Assembly: GCA_036386515.1 (NCBI GenBank)
Contig: DASVVO010000010.1
Coordinates: 1-64,000, forward strand
Length of the DNA stretch: 64,000 bases
Direction of reading: 5' to 3'
Source of the DNA: JAIVJZ01 sp036386515
GTDB taxonomy: Bacteria > Acidobacteriota > Blastocatellia > Pyrinomonadales > Pyrinomonadaceae
A program made the position numbers and the translations under genes. Below are positions 43,966-53,070 of this stretch, in pieces (position 1 is the stretch's first letter; every line of letters starts with the position of its first letter). A model generated the notes under the pieces. That model was given only the letters and a program-made list of their open reading frames with translations, did not search any database and had not been told where the DNA came from.

Positions 43966-44694
43966 TCAGGAGCAGAACGCCGGATTCGGCAGCGAGAACG
44001 ATTGGAAGATGCGCTCGGCCAACTCGATGCCCGCTTCGACGAGCGCGAAATCGACGTTGTATAAACCTTGCGGGTAGCAGCGCGGCAGGCTGCGGCCGAT
44101 GCCGATGCCGCCGATGCGCGACGAACTCGTCGGGCGCAAATAGACGCTGCCCTGAGCCTTCACCTTCGCCGTCCCCGGTTCGAGCACGATGAATTGAATG
44201 GAGATATTCTCCGTCTCGTCGCGCCTCTGGTTGCCCGGATTGTAAACTCTGGAGTTGTCGTGCAATTCAAACCAGACGACGTGCGTTTTCGTCTCGGCGT
44301 TCTTCGCGCGCTTGATGGCTTCGCCGCGCGTCATGTCCTCGTTCGAGCCGACCTGCAAAGCCTTGCTGTCGCGCAGGCGTTGCACGACCGCGCCCTGCAA
44401 TAAATCCCCCGCGTTCATCGAAATCCGCGACATGATCGGCGTCCCGTTGCTGCCGACGAGGACGGGAATCTTCTCCCGTTCGGGCGTCGGTTCCGGGGTG
44501 AGCGAGGCCGTCGAGACGGCCTGCGGCACGGGCGGGTCGTTCTTCGGCTTCGCCACCCGCCGCGCCTGCGCATAACCCAGACTCACCGCCGCCAGCGTCA
44601 GCAACAACGCGCAGCAGCAGCAGAAGACCGCGACGCCGCCACCACGGCGCGCCTTCGCGCTCCGACGGCCAGATGAAAATGTTGATTTCCGCAT
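43966..44694 (-). CDS. Secreted or lipid-anchored protein of unknown function
   Basis: A 242-aa protein with a basic N-terminus, then an unusual FCCCCALLLTLAAVSLGYAQ hydrophobic signal with four consecutive cysteines. The mature part contains ILLxG-type strands and KTHVVWFELHDNSRVYNPGN, followed by IQFIVLEPGTAKVKAQGSVY. Family not recognised. It may belong to the neighbouring zinc-ribbon genes as a unit; all are minus strand. Confidence 0.6.
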   Translation of the reverse strand: MRKSTFSSGRRSAKARRGGGVAVFCCCCALLLTLAAVSLGYAQARRVAKPKNDPPVPQAVSTASLTPEPTPEREKIPVLVGSNGTPIMSRISMNAGDLLQGAVVQRLRDSKALQVGSNEDMTRGEAIKRAKNAETKTHVVWFELHDNSRVYNPGNQRRDETENISIQFIVLEPGTAKVKAQGSVYLRPTSSSRIGGIGIGRSLPRCYPQGLYNVDFALVEAGIELAERIFQSFSLPNPAFCS

Positions 44695-44751
44695 AACTAT
44701 CTCACCGCCTCCGCACGCACTTTAACCTGTCAGGAATCGGCCTCTCGCAAC

Positions 44752-45330
44752 TCACGCTTTCGCGCCGAGCGGTTTGCCGCAGCGATTGCAAAACCTGGCG
44801 GCCGGGTCGCGTTGCGCCGCGCCGCAGTTTTCGCAGGCGTGCGCGCGTCTGAGGTCTGCGCCGCAGGTGGCGCAGAAGGCCGCGCCGCTCGTGTTGGTCG
44901 CGCCGCACGTGCCGCAACTGCCGGGCACCGGCGGCACATAGCCGCCCGCCTTGCGCGCGATGTGCGCCTCGATGATCTTCCAGGAGTCTTCGGTGAGGCG
45001 GTGCTGCCAGTAGGCTCCGAGCGCGGGGAGCGCGAGCAGCAGCCCCGCCGAGAGGATGACGGCGACGGCCGCCACCGCCGCCTTGTCGAGCCACTTCTGC
45101 ATCCCGATCTCGACGCGCGTGCCGCCGTGCTCCGGCGTGATCTTGATCGTCAGCGCGGCGGAGAGTCCGGTCAGGTCGCGCAGCGTGCCCGCCTTGCGCA
45201 CTTGCAGCACGGCCGTCTGCGCCACTTGCATGGATTGCATCTCGTAGTCGCCCTCGTCGAACAGCCGCCGCAACTCCGCGACCAAACCCTGCACGTCAAC
45301 CTCGACGCCCGGATAATACCTGTTGTCCAT
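44752..45330 (-). CDS. Zinc-ribbon membrane protein
   Basis: A 192-aa protein. The N-terminal half is an alpha/beta domain (VEVDVQGLVAELRRLFDEGD, with ALTIKITPEHGGTRVEIGMQ). A hydrophobic segment follows (AAVAAVAVILSAGLLLALPA). The C-terminus has four CxxC pairs (CGTCGATN, CATCGADL, CENCGAAQ, CNRCGKPL), a double zinc ribbon. CAGGAG lies 4 nt before the ATG. Function unknown; it looks like a membrane-anchored sensor or adaptor. Confidence 0.78.
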   Translation of the reverse strand: MDNRYYPGVEVDVQGLVAELRRLFDEGDYEMQSMQVAQTAVLQVRKAGTLRDLTGLSAALTIKITPEHGGTRVEIGMQKWLDKAAVAAVAVILSAGLLLALPALGAYWQHRLTEDSWKIIEAHIARKAGGYVPPVPGSCGTCGATNTSGAAFCATCGADLRRAHACENCGAAQRDPAARFCNRCGKPLGAKA

Positions 45331-45343
45331 AAGTCTCCTGAAT

Positions 45344-45456
45344 AAGAAGGGGGAAGGGGTAAAGGGTAAGGGGGAAAGGTCAAAACAACAATTCGTGCCG
45401 GAAGTTCGCCGCGCTTTTTTCTTTACCTTTACCCTTTCCCCTTTACCCCTTCCCCT
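45344..45456. repeat. Inverted-repeat element 15 (GGGTAAA/GGGGAAG word)
   Basis: The left arm 45344-45379 is AAGAAGGGGGAAGGGGTAAA-like. The right arm 45421-45456 is CTTTACCTTTACCCTTTCCC-like. The loop is about 41 nt. It lies between divergent genes, 14 nt from the start at 45330. Same word as element 8. Confidence 0.83.
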
Positions 45457-45562
45457 AATGTCTTTTCCTTTGCCGCGCCTTTTCGCGTAAACTCATTCTA
45501 CGCTCAAACGCGCCTGACAGTTCAACGTAGACGCATAATCTTCCCGAAGGAGACACGACTAC

Positions 45563-47791
45563 ATGAAAGCACCCGTGCGCGCCGCTCTCGCGCTGTTTCT
45601 CGCCGCCAACTTCATCGCCCACGCGTTCAGCCCCCGCGCCCGCGCCCAAACGAGCGTGGCCGCGACGGTCGCGCTCGACGGCTTCAACGCCGCCGAGTCG
45701 AACGTCGAACGCCAACTCGAAGAGCGTTTCCGCGCCGTGCCGCTGCCCGCCGCCGCGCGCGAACACCTGCGCACGCTCACGCGCGAGCCGCACGTCGCGG
45801 GCACGCCGGAAGACTATCGCACGGCCGTCTACGTCCGCGACCAACTGCGCAAGTTCGGCATCAGCGCGGAACTCAAGGAGTATCAAGTGCTGCTCCCGTA
45901 TCCGAAACGTCCGACGGTGCTCGAACTCATCGCGCCGCGCCGCGTGCGTCTGAATTTGCAGGAGGCCGTCATCCAGCAAGACCCTTCCTCCGCGCACCCG
46001 CGCATCATCCCGCTCTTTAACGGCTACTCCGCTTCGGGCGACGTGACCGCGCCGCTCGTCTACGTCAACTACGGTTTGCCGGACGACTACGAGGCTCTGA
46101 AAAAGCTCAAGGTTGACGTGCGCGGCCGTGTCGTCATCGCGCGCTACGGCCGTTCGTTTCGCGGCGTGAAGGCGAAGGTGGCGGAAGAGAACGGCGCGGT
46201 CGGTCTCATCATCTACTCCGACCCGGCCGACGACGGCTACACGCAGGGCGACGTTTACCCGAACGGCCCCTGGCGGCCTGAAACTTCCGCGCAGCGCGGC
46301 TCCGTGCTCTACCTCTTCCAGTATCCCGGCGACCCGCTCACGCCCGGCCAGCCCGCCATCGCCGGAACCGTGCGACTCAAGCAGGACGACCCGACGCTCA
46401 ACATCCCGCGCATCCCCGTCCAGCCGATCTCCTACGGCGACGCGCGCCGCCTGCTCGAACCGTTGCGCGGCGCGGTGCGTCCCGCCGGATTTCAGGGCGG
46501 CCTGCCCTTCGCCTATCACGTCGGCGGCACGGAGGACGTGCGCGTCCGCTTGAAGACCGACATGGATTTTCAAGTCCGCACGATCTGGAACGTCATCGGC
46601 CGCATTGAGGGCGCGGAAGAACCGGATCGCTGGGTGGTGCTCGGCAATCACCGCGACGCCTGGACGTTCGGCGCGGTTGACCCGAACAGCGGCACGACCG
46701 CCATGCTCGAACTCGCGCGCGGCTTCGGCGAACTGCTGAAAACGAACTGGCGGCCGCGCCGCACGATCATCTTCGGCAGTTGGGACGGCGAAGAACACGG
46801 CCTCATCGGCTCGACCGAGTGGGTGGAGGAGAACGCCGCCGAGTTGCGTGCGAAGGCCGTGGCCTATCTCAACATGGACTCGGCCGTCTCCGGCGCGAAC
46901 TTCGGCGCGTCGAGCGTGCCGACGCTCTGGAAACTCATTCGCGGCGCGGCGCGCGACGTGCGCGATCCCAAAACCGGAAAGTCGGTCTATCAGGCGTGGC
47001 AGGAGCGTGTGCGCGACGCGCGCCCCGAAGCCGAGTTGACCGACGCGGGCGCGGGCACGGATGCGCGGATCGCCGAAGCCCGCATCAACGCGCTCGGTTC
47101 GGGTTCGGACTACACGCCCTTCCTCCAACACCTCGGCATCCCCTCGCTCGACATGGGCTTCGGCGGCGACTACGGCGTCTATCATTCGACCTATGATTCG
47201 TTCAACTGGATGGAGAAATTCGGCGACCCCGGTTTCGTCTATCACGTCGCCGCCGCGCAAATCTGGGGCACGATGGCGTTGCGCCTCGCCAACGCCCGCG
47301 CGCTCCCCTTCGACTATGCGGACTACGCCGCCGAACTCCGCGACTTTATCAACGAGACGCAGAAGACCGCCGCGCGTCGCAAACTCGCCGACGACTTCGA
47401 CGCCAAAGCTTTGCTCGATGCCGTCAAGGATTTAAGCGACGAAGCGGCGCGCGTCCAGTCTCGCCGGAATCAACTGCTCGAAGAGACCGAATCACGCCCG
47501 CGTCCCAATGATTCGCAGCCGCGCGCGCCCACGCCGCTCAAGCGCATCAACGACAGCCTCATCGCCGCCGAACGCGCGCTGACGGACGAACGCGGCCTGC
47601 GCAATCGCGCCTGGTACAAGCATCAAATCTACGCGCCCGGTCTGTACACGGGCTACGCCGCCCAACCGCTGCCCGATCTGCGCCAGGCGATAGACGACCG
47701 CAACACCACGAACACGCGCGAGGCCGCCGTGCGTATCACGGAAGCCATCCGCCGCGCCGTCGGGGTGTTGCGCGACGGAAGAGAGAAGTAA
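45563..47791 (+). CDS. M28-family metallopeptidase (glutamate carboxypeptidase II-like)
   Basis: A 742-aa exported exopeptidase with a signal peptide (ALALFLAANFIAHAFSPRAR). It has a PA insert domain near GRVVIARYGRSFRGVKAKVA. The M28 catalytic core has zinc ligands and acid/base: GNHRDAW, VDPNSGT, SWDGEEHGLIGST, NMDSAVSG, and the late His in GVYHSTYDS. A C-terminal transferrin-receptor-like dimerisation helix bundle follows (LNDSLIAAERAL-like). The domain order PA-M28-TFR_dimer matches the GCPII group. AAGGAG lies 11 nt before the ATG. Confidence 0.92.
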   Translation: MKAPVRAALALFLAANFIAHAFSPRARAQTSVAATVALDGFNAAESNVERQLEERFRAVPLPAAAREHLRTLTREPHVAGTPEDYRTAVYVRDQLRKFGISAELKEYQVLLPYPKRPTVLELIAPRRVRLNLQEAVIQQDPSSAHPRIIPLFNGYSASGDVTAPLVYVNYGLPDDYEALKKLKVDVRGRVVIARYGRSFRGVKAKVAEENGAVGLIIYSDPADDGYTQGDVYPNGPWRPETSAQRGSVLYLFQYPGDPLTPGQPAIAGTVRLKQDDPTLNIPRIPVQPISYGDARRLLEPLRGAVRPAGFQGGLPFAYHVGGTEDVRVRLKTDMDFQVRTIWNVIGRIEGAEEPDRWVVLGNHRDAWTFGAVDPNSGTTAMLELARGFGELLKTNWRPRRTIIFGSWDGEEHGLIGSTEWVEENAAELRAKAVAYLNMDSAVSGANFGASSVPTLWKLIRGAARDVRDPKTGKSVYQAWQERVRDARPEAELTDAGAGTDARIAEARINALGSGSDYTPFLQHLGIPSLDMGFGGDYGVYHSTYDSFNWMEKFGDPGFVYHVAAAQIWGTMALRLANARALPFDYADYAAELRDFINETQKTAARRKLADDFDAKALLDAVKDLSDEAARVQSRRNQLLEETESRPRPNDSQPRAPTPLKRINDSLIAAERALTDERGLRNRAWYKHQIYAPGLYTGYAAQPLPDLRQAIDDRNTTNTREAAVRITEAIRRAVGVLRDGREK

Positions 47792-47812
47792 ACGGGCGAA
47801 ACTATCGAAGCC

Positions 47813-47861
47813 AAAGCAGAAGGCCGCCGGATACTTTCTCTCTCCGGCGGCCTTCTGCTTT
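47813..47861. terminator. Bidirectional terminator between convergent genes
   Basis: A 19-bp perfect stem (AAAGCAGAAGGCCGCCGGA, 47813-47831, with 47843-47861) and an 11-nt loop. Both ends are A/T-flanked. It serves the M28 gene (plus) and the gene ending at 47901 (minus). Confidence 0.85.
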
Positions 47862-47900
47862 GCGGCGGCGACAAGGGCGCGCGTCGGCGCGGGGCGCGCT

Positions 47901-48509
47901 TCAGTTTTTCTTCTTCTCGCCCTTCTTTTCCGGCGTCGCTTCGGGCAGTTTCTTCGCGGCTTCGAGAATTTGCTGCAAGTTGTCGATGGCTTGTTCGAGG
48001 GCTTCGCGTTCGCCTTCGCCGGAGGCGGTTTCGCGCAGCGGCGTGAGCCGTGTGAGGAAGCGCGCGGAGGCTTCGGCGAGATGCCTGACGGCCTTCGGGA
48101 TGAGCGCGCTCGCCGGCGTACGCACTGCCACGTCGTCGATGTTGTTGATGGTTTCGTCGAGGATGCGCGCGAGGTCGTTGAAACGTTGCGCGGGCGTGCC
48201 CTTCGGGAGTTCGCCCCACTCCTCCAACTCTTTTAACTCTTTGGCGGTCGGAGCCGGAGCGGGCGTGGGCGTGGTGGTCAGGGCGGCGATGCGCCGCTCG
48301 GCGATCTTGACGAAGAGTGCGATGCGGCGGTCGAGTTCCTGCGTGTTGCGCACCATCTCCGCTTCCTCCTCCGTCAGGTATTCGCGCCTCTGTGCGGTCG
48401 CGGCGTGCGGGCGCGCCGAGGATGTGATGATGGGCGGCAGCGAGACGACGGCCAGCGCGAGCAGCAGACACGCGTGGCGGCGCGTGAGACGAGAGGCGAA
48501 TTTGTTCAT
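47901..48509 (-). CDS. Secreted helical protein of unknown function
   Basis: A 202-aa protein. The signal sequence is RHACLLLALAVVSLPPIITS. A long helical domain follows (LTEEEAEMVRNTQELDRRIA and on), with a short Pro-rich linker and a Lys-rich C-terminus ending KKGEKKKN. Family not recognised. The ATG at 48509 is preferred over the longer open frame because the signal peptide starts there. It lies upstream of a terminator and downstream of a similar secreted helical gene, so the two may act together. Confidence 0.62.
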   Translation of the reverse strand: MNKFASRLTRRHACLLLALAVVSLPPIITSSARPHAATAQRREYLTEEEAEMVRNTQELDRRIALFVKIAERRIAALTTTPTPAPAPTAKELKELEEWGELPKGTPAQRFNDLARILDETINNIDDVAVRTPASALIPKAVRHLAEASARFLTRLTPLRETASGEGEREALEQAIDNLQQILEAAKKLPEATPEKKGEKKKN

Positions 48510-48666
48510 CGTGTGTTTCACTTTATTTGTTGACGGAATTCGATGACTGAAAATGTAGCTTCGACGCGCTTCGCGCCGACGGCGACGACGAAAAGTTGAT
48601 GGTCGCCGGAGCAGCGTCGCGCCTCGTTCAAATTGGAAAGAGCGATGGGGCGTCGCCGCCCGCGCG

Positions 48667-49197
48667 TCAACGCACAATCGTATCGCTGTAGAAGGCTTCG
48701 AGGGCTTCGGTGCGCAGGTCGCGGACGAGTGCGCCGAGCGCAACCAGGTTGCCCGCGAACTCGCCGGGCGTCGCGCGGCGCATCGTCTCGACGCGCACGG
48801 CATGTTTACGCAAAGACTGTTCGATGCGTTTGAAGAGATCGCGCGAACGACTCGCGCCGTCGTCCGTGCGGTATAAATATTGGAGGGCGTCTTCCAGCAA
48901 CGCTTGATAGATGCCGAGGTCGGCGGCGGCGGCATTGAACTGTTTGAGTTCCGTCTGTTGTTCGGCGCGCGCGAGCCGCGCCTCCGCCAGTTCGAGACTC
49001 AGACGCGTGCGCGCCTTCTCGTCGTCCGCCGCCGACAACTGCGTGCGCGCCTCCTGCGGGAGATAGACCATCGGCGGCGGCGCGGCCTGCAACGGCACGA
49101 TCAAATCCTGCGCCCGCGCGCCCGACGAGAGGGAAGCGGCGCACAGCAACGCCGACAACAGCGCGAGACGCTTTCGATAACAGGTTGGACGATTCAT
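48667..49197 (-). CDS. Secreted helical protein of unknown function
   Basis: A 176-aa protein with a signal peptide (LALLSALLCAASLSSGARA). The mature part is almost all amphipathic helix (LSLELAEARLARAEQQTELK, then LLEDALQYLYRTDDGASRSR). No catalytic motif is seen. It lies between two other secreted proteins on the same strand; the gap to the TPR gene is 43 nt, so the three are probably one unit. Confidence 0.62.
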   Translation of the reverse strand: MNRPTCYRKRLALLSALLCAASLSSGARAQDLIVPLQAAPPPMVYLPQEARTQLSAADDEKARTRLSLELAEARLARAEQQTELKQFNAAAADLGIYQALLEDALQYLYRTDDGASRSRDLFKRIEQSLRKHAVRVETMRRATPGEFAGNLVALGALVRDLRTEALEAFYSDTIVR

Positions 49198-49240
49198 GTG
49201 TGCGTGCGCGACAAACTCTCTCCCGATTGATTGACGCTTC

Positions 49241-50473
49241 CTAATTCTTCTTCCGCTTCACGCCCTGCCCGAGTTTGATCTGCTTGCGCAGGTTCGGCAG
49301 GCGCAGGTTGACCTTCTCCATCTCCAGGCCGTTCTGCGCGGCGTCGGCCTTCGCCAGAAACGCTTCATAGGCCGCGAGCGCGAGTTCGTATTCGCCCGTC
49401 AGGTCATAGGCGCGCGCGAGCAGAAAATAGGTGACGGGCAGATCGGGGCGCGCGCGGTTGAGCCATTGATATTCGACGAGCGCGTCCGGGTATTGTTTCA
49501 ACTCGTCGAGCGCGGTGGCGAGATTGGCGTGCGCCGCGTAGTGATCGGGCGCGCTCGCCAGGATGCGACGCAGGAGCGCGGCCGCCTCGGCGAAGCGACG
49601 CGCCTGCACGAGAGCGGACGCATAGCCGGTCGCGTAGTTGACGCTGGCGGGCGCGAGTTCGGCGGCGCGGCGGTAATGCGTGAGCGATTTGTCGGGATCG
49701 GTGGTGCGATATTTTTCGCCCGCGAGCGCGTGGTAATTGGCGAGGCGCGCGCGCAACTGCGCCGAATCGGGCGCGGCGCGCAAGGCCGCCTCCACGTCGG
49801 CGATGGCGCGCTCGTAGTCATCAGTCGCGGCGGCGAGTTCCGTCCGCTCTTCGAGGGCGGCGACGTTGTGCGGATCGAGTTGGAGCGCGCGTGCGACGCT
49901 CGCGGCGGCGGCCGCGCCGTCTCCGGCGAGGCGTTCGATGTGGGCGCGCGTCGCCCACATGGCGGCGGTGGCATTCGCGTCGGCGGTGGCGCGCCGGATC
50001 AGTCTCACGGCCTCATCCTTCGCGCCCGCGCGCAGGCGCAGTGAGGCGAGAGCGGCGAGGGCGTTGGCGTCTTTCGCGTCGAGTTCGACGGCGCGACTGA
50101 GGAACGGCTCGGCTTTGGCGTCGTCGCCCGCGCGCGCCAAAAGGAGTCCGAGCGCGGCTTGCGGAAGCGACCAGTCGCGGCGCAGTTCGACGGCGCGGCG
50201 CAGGGATTTTTCCGCCTCCGGCAGCTGTTTGAGCGCGACGAGCGCGACGCCCCGCTGAAATTCCGCTTCGGGAAATTCGGGGCGCACCTTGATCGCTTCC
50301 GCGTAGAGTTCGACGGCGCGCGCGAGATCGCCTTGCGCGTGCGCGTCCTGCGCGCGGTTGAAAATTCTCACCGGGTCGGCTTCGCCGCCGTCGTCGTCGT
50401 CATCCGTCGTCTGCGCGTGCAGCGCGGCGGCGCAGGCGACGACGAGCAGCGACCAGACGAGGCCACGCGCCAT
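49241..50473 (-). CDS. Secreted TPR-repeat protein
   Basis: A 410-aa protein. The signal peptide is RGLVWSLLVVACAAALHA. An acidic patch and then about nine TPR units follow (ALDAHAQGDLARAVELYAEA; FQRGVALVALKQLPEAEKSL; ALLLARAGDDAKAEPFLSRA). It ends in a basic KRKKN tail. The ATG at 50473 matches the signal peptide; the longer frame to 50629 is not supported. It is probably a periplasmic scaffold; partner unknown. Confidence 0.78.
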   Translation of the reverse strand: MARGLVWSLLVVACAAALHAQTTDDDDDGGEADPVRIFNRAQDAHAQGDLARAVELYAEAIKVRPEFPEAEFQRGVALVALKQLPEAEKSLRRAVELRRDWSLPQAALGLLLARAGDDAKAEPFLSRAVELDAKDANALAALASLRLRAGAKDEAVRLIRRATADANATAAMWATRAHIERLAGDGAAAAASVARALQLDPHNVAALEERTELAAATDDYERAIADVEAALRAAPDSAQLRARLANYHALAGEKYRTTDPDKSLTHYRRAAELAPASVNYATGYASALVQARRFAEAAALLRRILASAPDHYAAHANLATALDELKQYPDALVEYQWLNRARPDLPVTYFLLARAYDLTGEYELALAAYEAFLAKADAAQNGLEMEKVNLRLPNLRKQIKLGQGVKRKKN

Positions 50474-50672
50474 CAGGCGAATAAGAAAAGGACGTGAAGG
50501 TCTCAACTGCGACTGCTTTCGTTCTGATGTGAAATTTGTTTGCCGAAACGGGAACCGAAAGAGGTGCCGGCGAAGCCGAAAGGCTGTTCTGCCGCGCGAG
50601 CATAGCACGCGCTCCGCAGAGGCGTCCACGACCCTTCTCGACGCACCCGTCGCGCTTTATATGGATGATGGG

Positions 50673-50702
50673 TTGCGTCCTTCAAGATGCCTGCGATAAC
50701 AT
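50673..50702 (+). promoter_or_regulatory. Possible promoter of larE-like gene
   Basis: TTGCGT (50673-50678), an 18-nt spacer, then TAACAT (50697-50702). The start codon is about 120 nt downstream. The -35 element is imperfect. Confidence 0.35.
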
Positions 50703-50825
50703 GCCCGCTATCCTGATTTTCAAACTGAAACTTCGAGTTAGGCCGCTGGTGGCGGCGGCGACGATGCGGCGGGTAAGTCGGCTGGCCTTACTGAGAACGG
50801 ACACAGGTCTTGGAGCGAAGCTACG

Positions 50826-51710
50826 ATGGCTGTGAGCGGTTCGGTAGTTGAAGAGATTTTGCGCGGCGACGACGACGACGCCCGGCCGGAGACGGTTTCA
50901 ACCGAAGCGGCCGAAAAGGAACTCGCCCTGCGCGCCCTCCTCCGCGAGATGACCTCCGTGCTCGTGGCGTTCTCCGGCGGCGTCGATAGTTCTTACCTGG
51001 CCTACGTCGCGGCGCGCGAACTCGGCGAGCGCGCTCTCTGCGTGACGGGCGAATCCGCGAGTCTGGCCGCGCATCAACGCTCGCAGGCCGCCGAAATCGC
51101 CGCGCGTTTCAACTTCAAGCACGAGACGCTCGACACCGAAGAGATGTCCGACCCGCGCTACACGGCCAACGCGGGCGACCGCTGCTACTTCTGCAAGACC
51201 GAACTCTACTCGAAACTCGCACCCCTCGCCGCCGCGCGCGGATTTAGCTGCGTCGCCGATGGTTCGACCACGGACGACCTCGGCGATTATCGCCCCGGTC
51301 GCGCCGCGGCCGGAGAACACGGCGTGCGCAGCCCGCTCGTCGAAGTCGGCATGACGAAACAGGAGGTGCGCGAACTCAGTCGCCGCGCCGGACTCCCGAC
51401 GTGGGACGCGCCCGCCAGTCCCTGCCTGTCTTCGCGCATCGCCTACGGCACGAGCGTCACGATCAAACGCCTGCGCGAGGTGGAGACGGGCGAAGAGATC
51501 ATGCGCGCTCTCGGATTTCGCGAGTTTCGCGTCAGGCATCACGACGAACTCGTGCGCCTCGAAATTTCCCCGGCGGAACTGGAAAACGCGCTCCGGCGCG
51601 AAGTCACGGACGAACTCGCGCGCCGCTTTCGCGCTCTCGGCTTTCGCTACGTGACGCTCGACCTGCACGGCTATCGCACGGGCGCGATGAACGAAATCTT
51701 AGATCAGTGA
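50826..51710 (+). CDS. larE: LarE-type ATP-dependent sacrificial sulfur transferase
   Basis: A 294-aa PP-loop protein. VLVAFSGGVDSSYLAYVAAR is the PP-loop. CYFCKTELYSKLAPLA follows, and the conserved Cys is in PASPCLSSRIAYGT, the residue that gives up its sulfur to the pyridinium mononucleotide during nickel-pincer cofactor synthesis in LarE. Other LarE motifs are VADGSTTDDLGDYRPG and GTSVTIKRLREVE. No larB or larC is visible, so the sulfur acceptor here is not certain. Its stop codon lies in element 16. Confidence 0.88.
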   Translation: MAVSGSVVEEILRGDDDDARPETVSTEAAEKELALRALLREMTSVLVAFSGGVDSSYLAYVAARELGERALCVTGESASLAAHQRSQAAEIAARFNFKHETLDTEEMSDPRYTANAGDRCYFCKTELYSKLAPLAAARGFSCVADGSTTDDLGDYRPGRAAAGEHGVRSPLVEVGMTKQEVRELSRRAGLPTWDAPASPCLSSRIAYGTSVTIKRLREVETGEEIMRALGFREFRVRHHDELVRLEISPAELENALRREVTDELARRFRALGFRYVTLDLHGYRTGAMNEILDQ

Positions 51711-51770
51711 CGGGTGACAGGTGACAGGTGACGGGATAAAACCTGTCACCATCCTGTCACCCGTCACCTG
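51707..51770. repeat. Heptamer inverted-repeat element 16 (GTGACAG/GTGACGG word)
   Basis: The left arm 51707-51739 is GTGACGGGTGACAGGTGACA-like and includes the larE stop. The right arm 51741-51770 is CCTGTCACCATCCTGTCACC-like. The loop is almost absent. It ends 13 nt before the gdhA start. Confidence 0.88.
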
Positions 51771-51783
51771 ATGGGAGATGAAC

Positions 51784-53070
51784 ATGGCTACTACGATGGT
51801 TGAAGATGCGGTGCCGGAAGCGAAAAAAGAGTCGAACCCGTTCGAGTCTATGATGTCGCGTTTCGACCGCGCGGCGAAGTTGCTCGATCTCAACCCCGAT
51901 CTCTACGCCGTGATGCGCGTGCCGAACCGGGAGTTGAAGGTTTACATCCCGGTGCGCATGGACTCCGGGCGCATCCAGGTTTTTGAAGGTTTCCGCGTGC
52001 AGCACAATTTCGCGCGCGGCCCCGCGAAGGGCGGCATCCGTTACGCGCCCGACGTGACGATCGAAGAGGTGCGCGCCCTCGCCGCCTGGATGACCTGGAA
52101 GTGCGCGGTCGTCAACGTCCCGTTCGGCGGCGCGAAGGGCGGCGTCATCTGCGACCCGTGGCAAATGTCGCAGGGCGAGTTGGAGCGCATGACCCGCCGC
52201 TACGCCTCCGAGTTGATCGACATCATCGGGCCGGAAAAGGACGTGCCCGCGCCCGACATGAACACCAACGAGCAGACGATGGCGTGGATCATGGACACCT
52301 ATTCCATGCACGCGCGCCACACCGTGACGGCGGTCGTGACGGGCAAGCCGATCGACCTCGGCGGCTCGCGCGGGCGGCGCGAGGCGACGGGACGCGGCGT
52401 CCTCTTCGTCGTCAACGAGGCGATGAAGAAGTTCAAGATGACGCCGCCCTCGACGCGCGTGGTCGTTCAGGGGTCGGGCAACGTCGGCGGCATCGGCGCG
52501 CAGTTGATGCACGAGGCCGGTTATAAAGTGATCGCCATCTCCGACATGCACGGCGGCATCTACAACCCCGACGGCATCGACATCCCCGCCGCGCTGGAGC
52601 ATTTGCGTGCGACGCGCTCGTTTGAGGAATACCCGAACGCCGAGCGCGTGTCGAACGCGGAATTGCTGGAAATCGAGTGCGACGTGCTCGTCCCGGCCGC
52701 GACGGAGAACCAGATCACGTCGAAAAACGCCGAGCGCATCAACTGCAAAGTGCTGGCCGAGGGCGCGAACGGCCCGACGACGGCCGGCGCCGACGCCATC
52801 CTCCAGCGCAAAGGCATCTTCGTGATTCCAGATATTTTAGCCAACGCGGGCGGCGTCACCGTGTCCTACTTCGAGTGGGTGCAGGATCGCATGGGCTACT
52901 TCTGGAAGGAAGACGTGGTCAACGAGCGTCTCCAAGACGTGATGGTCGCCAGTTTCAACGAACTCGTGAAGTTCGCCGAGAAGCACAACGTGGACACGCG
53001 CACGGCGGCCTACATGCTCGCCATTGACCGCGTGGCCTACGATACACGCATGCGCGGCATCTACGCGTGA
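51784..53070 (+). CDS. gdhA: Glu/Leu/Phe/Val dehydrogenase (glutamate dehydrogenase)
   Basis: A 428-aa enzyme of the oxidative deamination/reductive amination family. It has VFEGFRVQHNFARGPAKGGI and KCAVVNVPFGGAKGGVICD (catalytic Lys region), the PAPDMNTNEQTMAWIMDTYS loop, and the Rossmann segment VVVQGSGNVGGIGAQL. Length and motifs fit hexameric glutamate dehydrogenase. Of two nearby ATGs, 51784 is preferred: GGGAG lies 6 nt upstream, while it abuts 51778 directly. Confidence 0.94.
   Translation: MATTMVEDAVPEAKKESNPFESMMSRFDRAAKLLDLNPDLYAVMRVPNRELKVYIPVRMDSGRIQVFEGFRVQHNFARGPAKGGIRYAPDVTIEEVRALAAWMTWKCAVVNVPFGGAKGGVICDPWQMSQGELERMTRRYASELIDIIGPEKDVPAPDMNTNEQTMAWIMDTYSMHARHTVTAVVTGKPIDLGGSRGRREATGRGVLFVVNEAMKKFKMTPPSTRVVVQGSGNVGGIGAQLMHEAGYKVIAISDMHGGIYNPDGIDIPAALEHLRATRSFEEYPNAERVSNAELLEIECDVLVPAATENQITSKNAERINCKVLAEGANGPTTAGADAILQRKGIFVIPDILANAGGVTVSYFEWVQDRMGYFWKEDVVNERLQDVMVASFNELVKFAEKHNVDTRTAAYMLAIDRVAYDTRMRGIYA

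Noticed and set aside
45455..47260. 601-aa minus-strand open frame opposite the M28 peptidase
   Set aside because: It is the antisense shadow of a well-supported peptidase with all zinc ligands; it is Arg/Val/Glu-rich with no domain.
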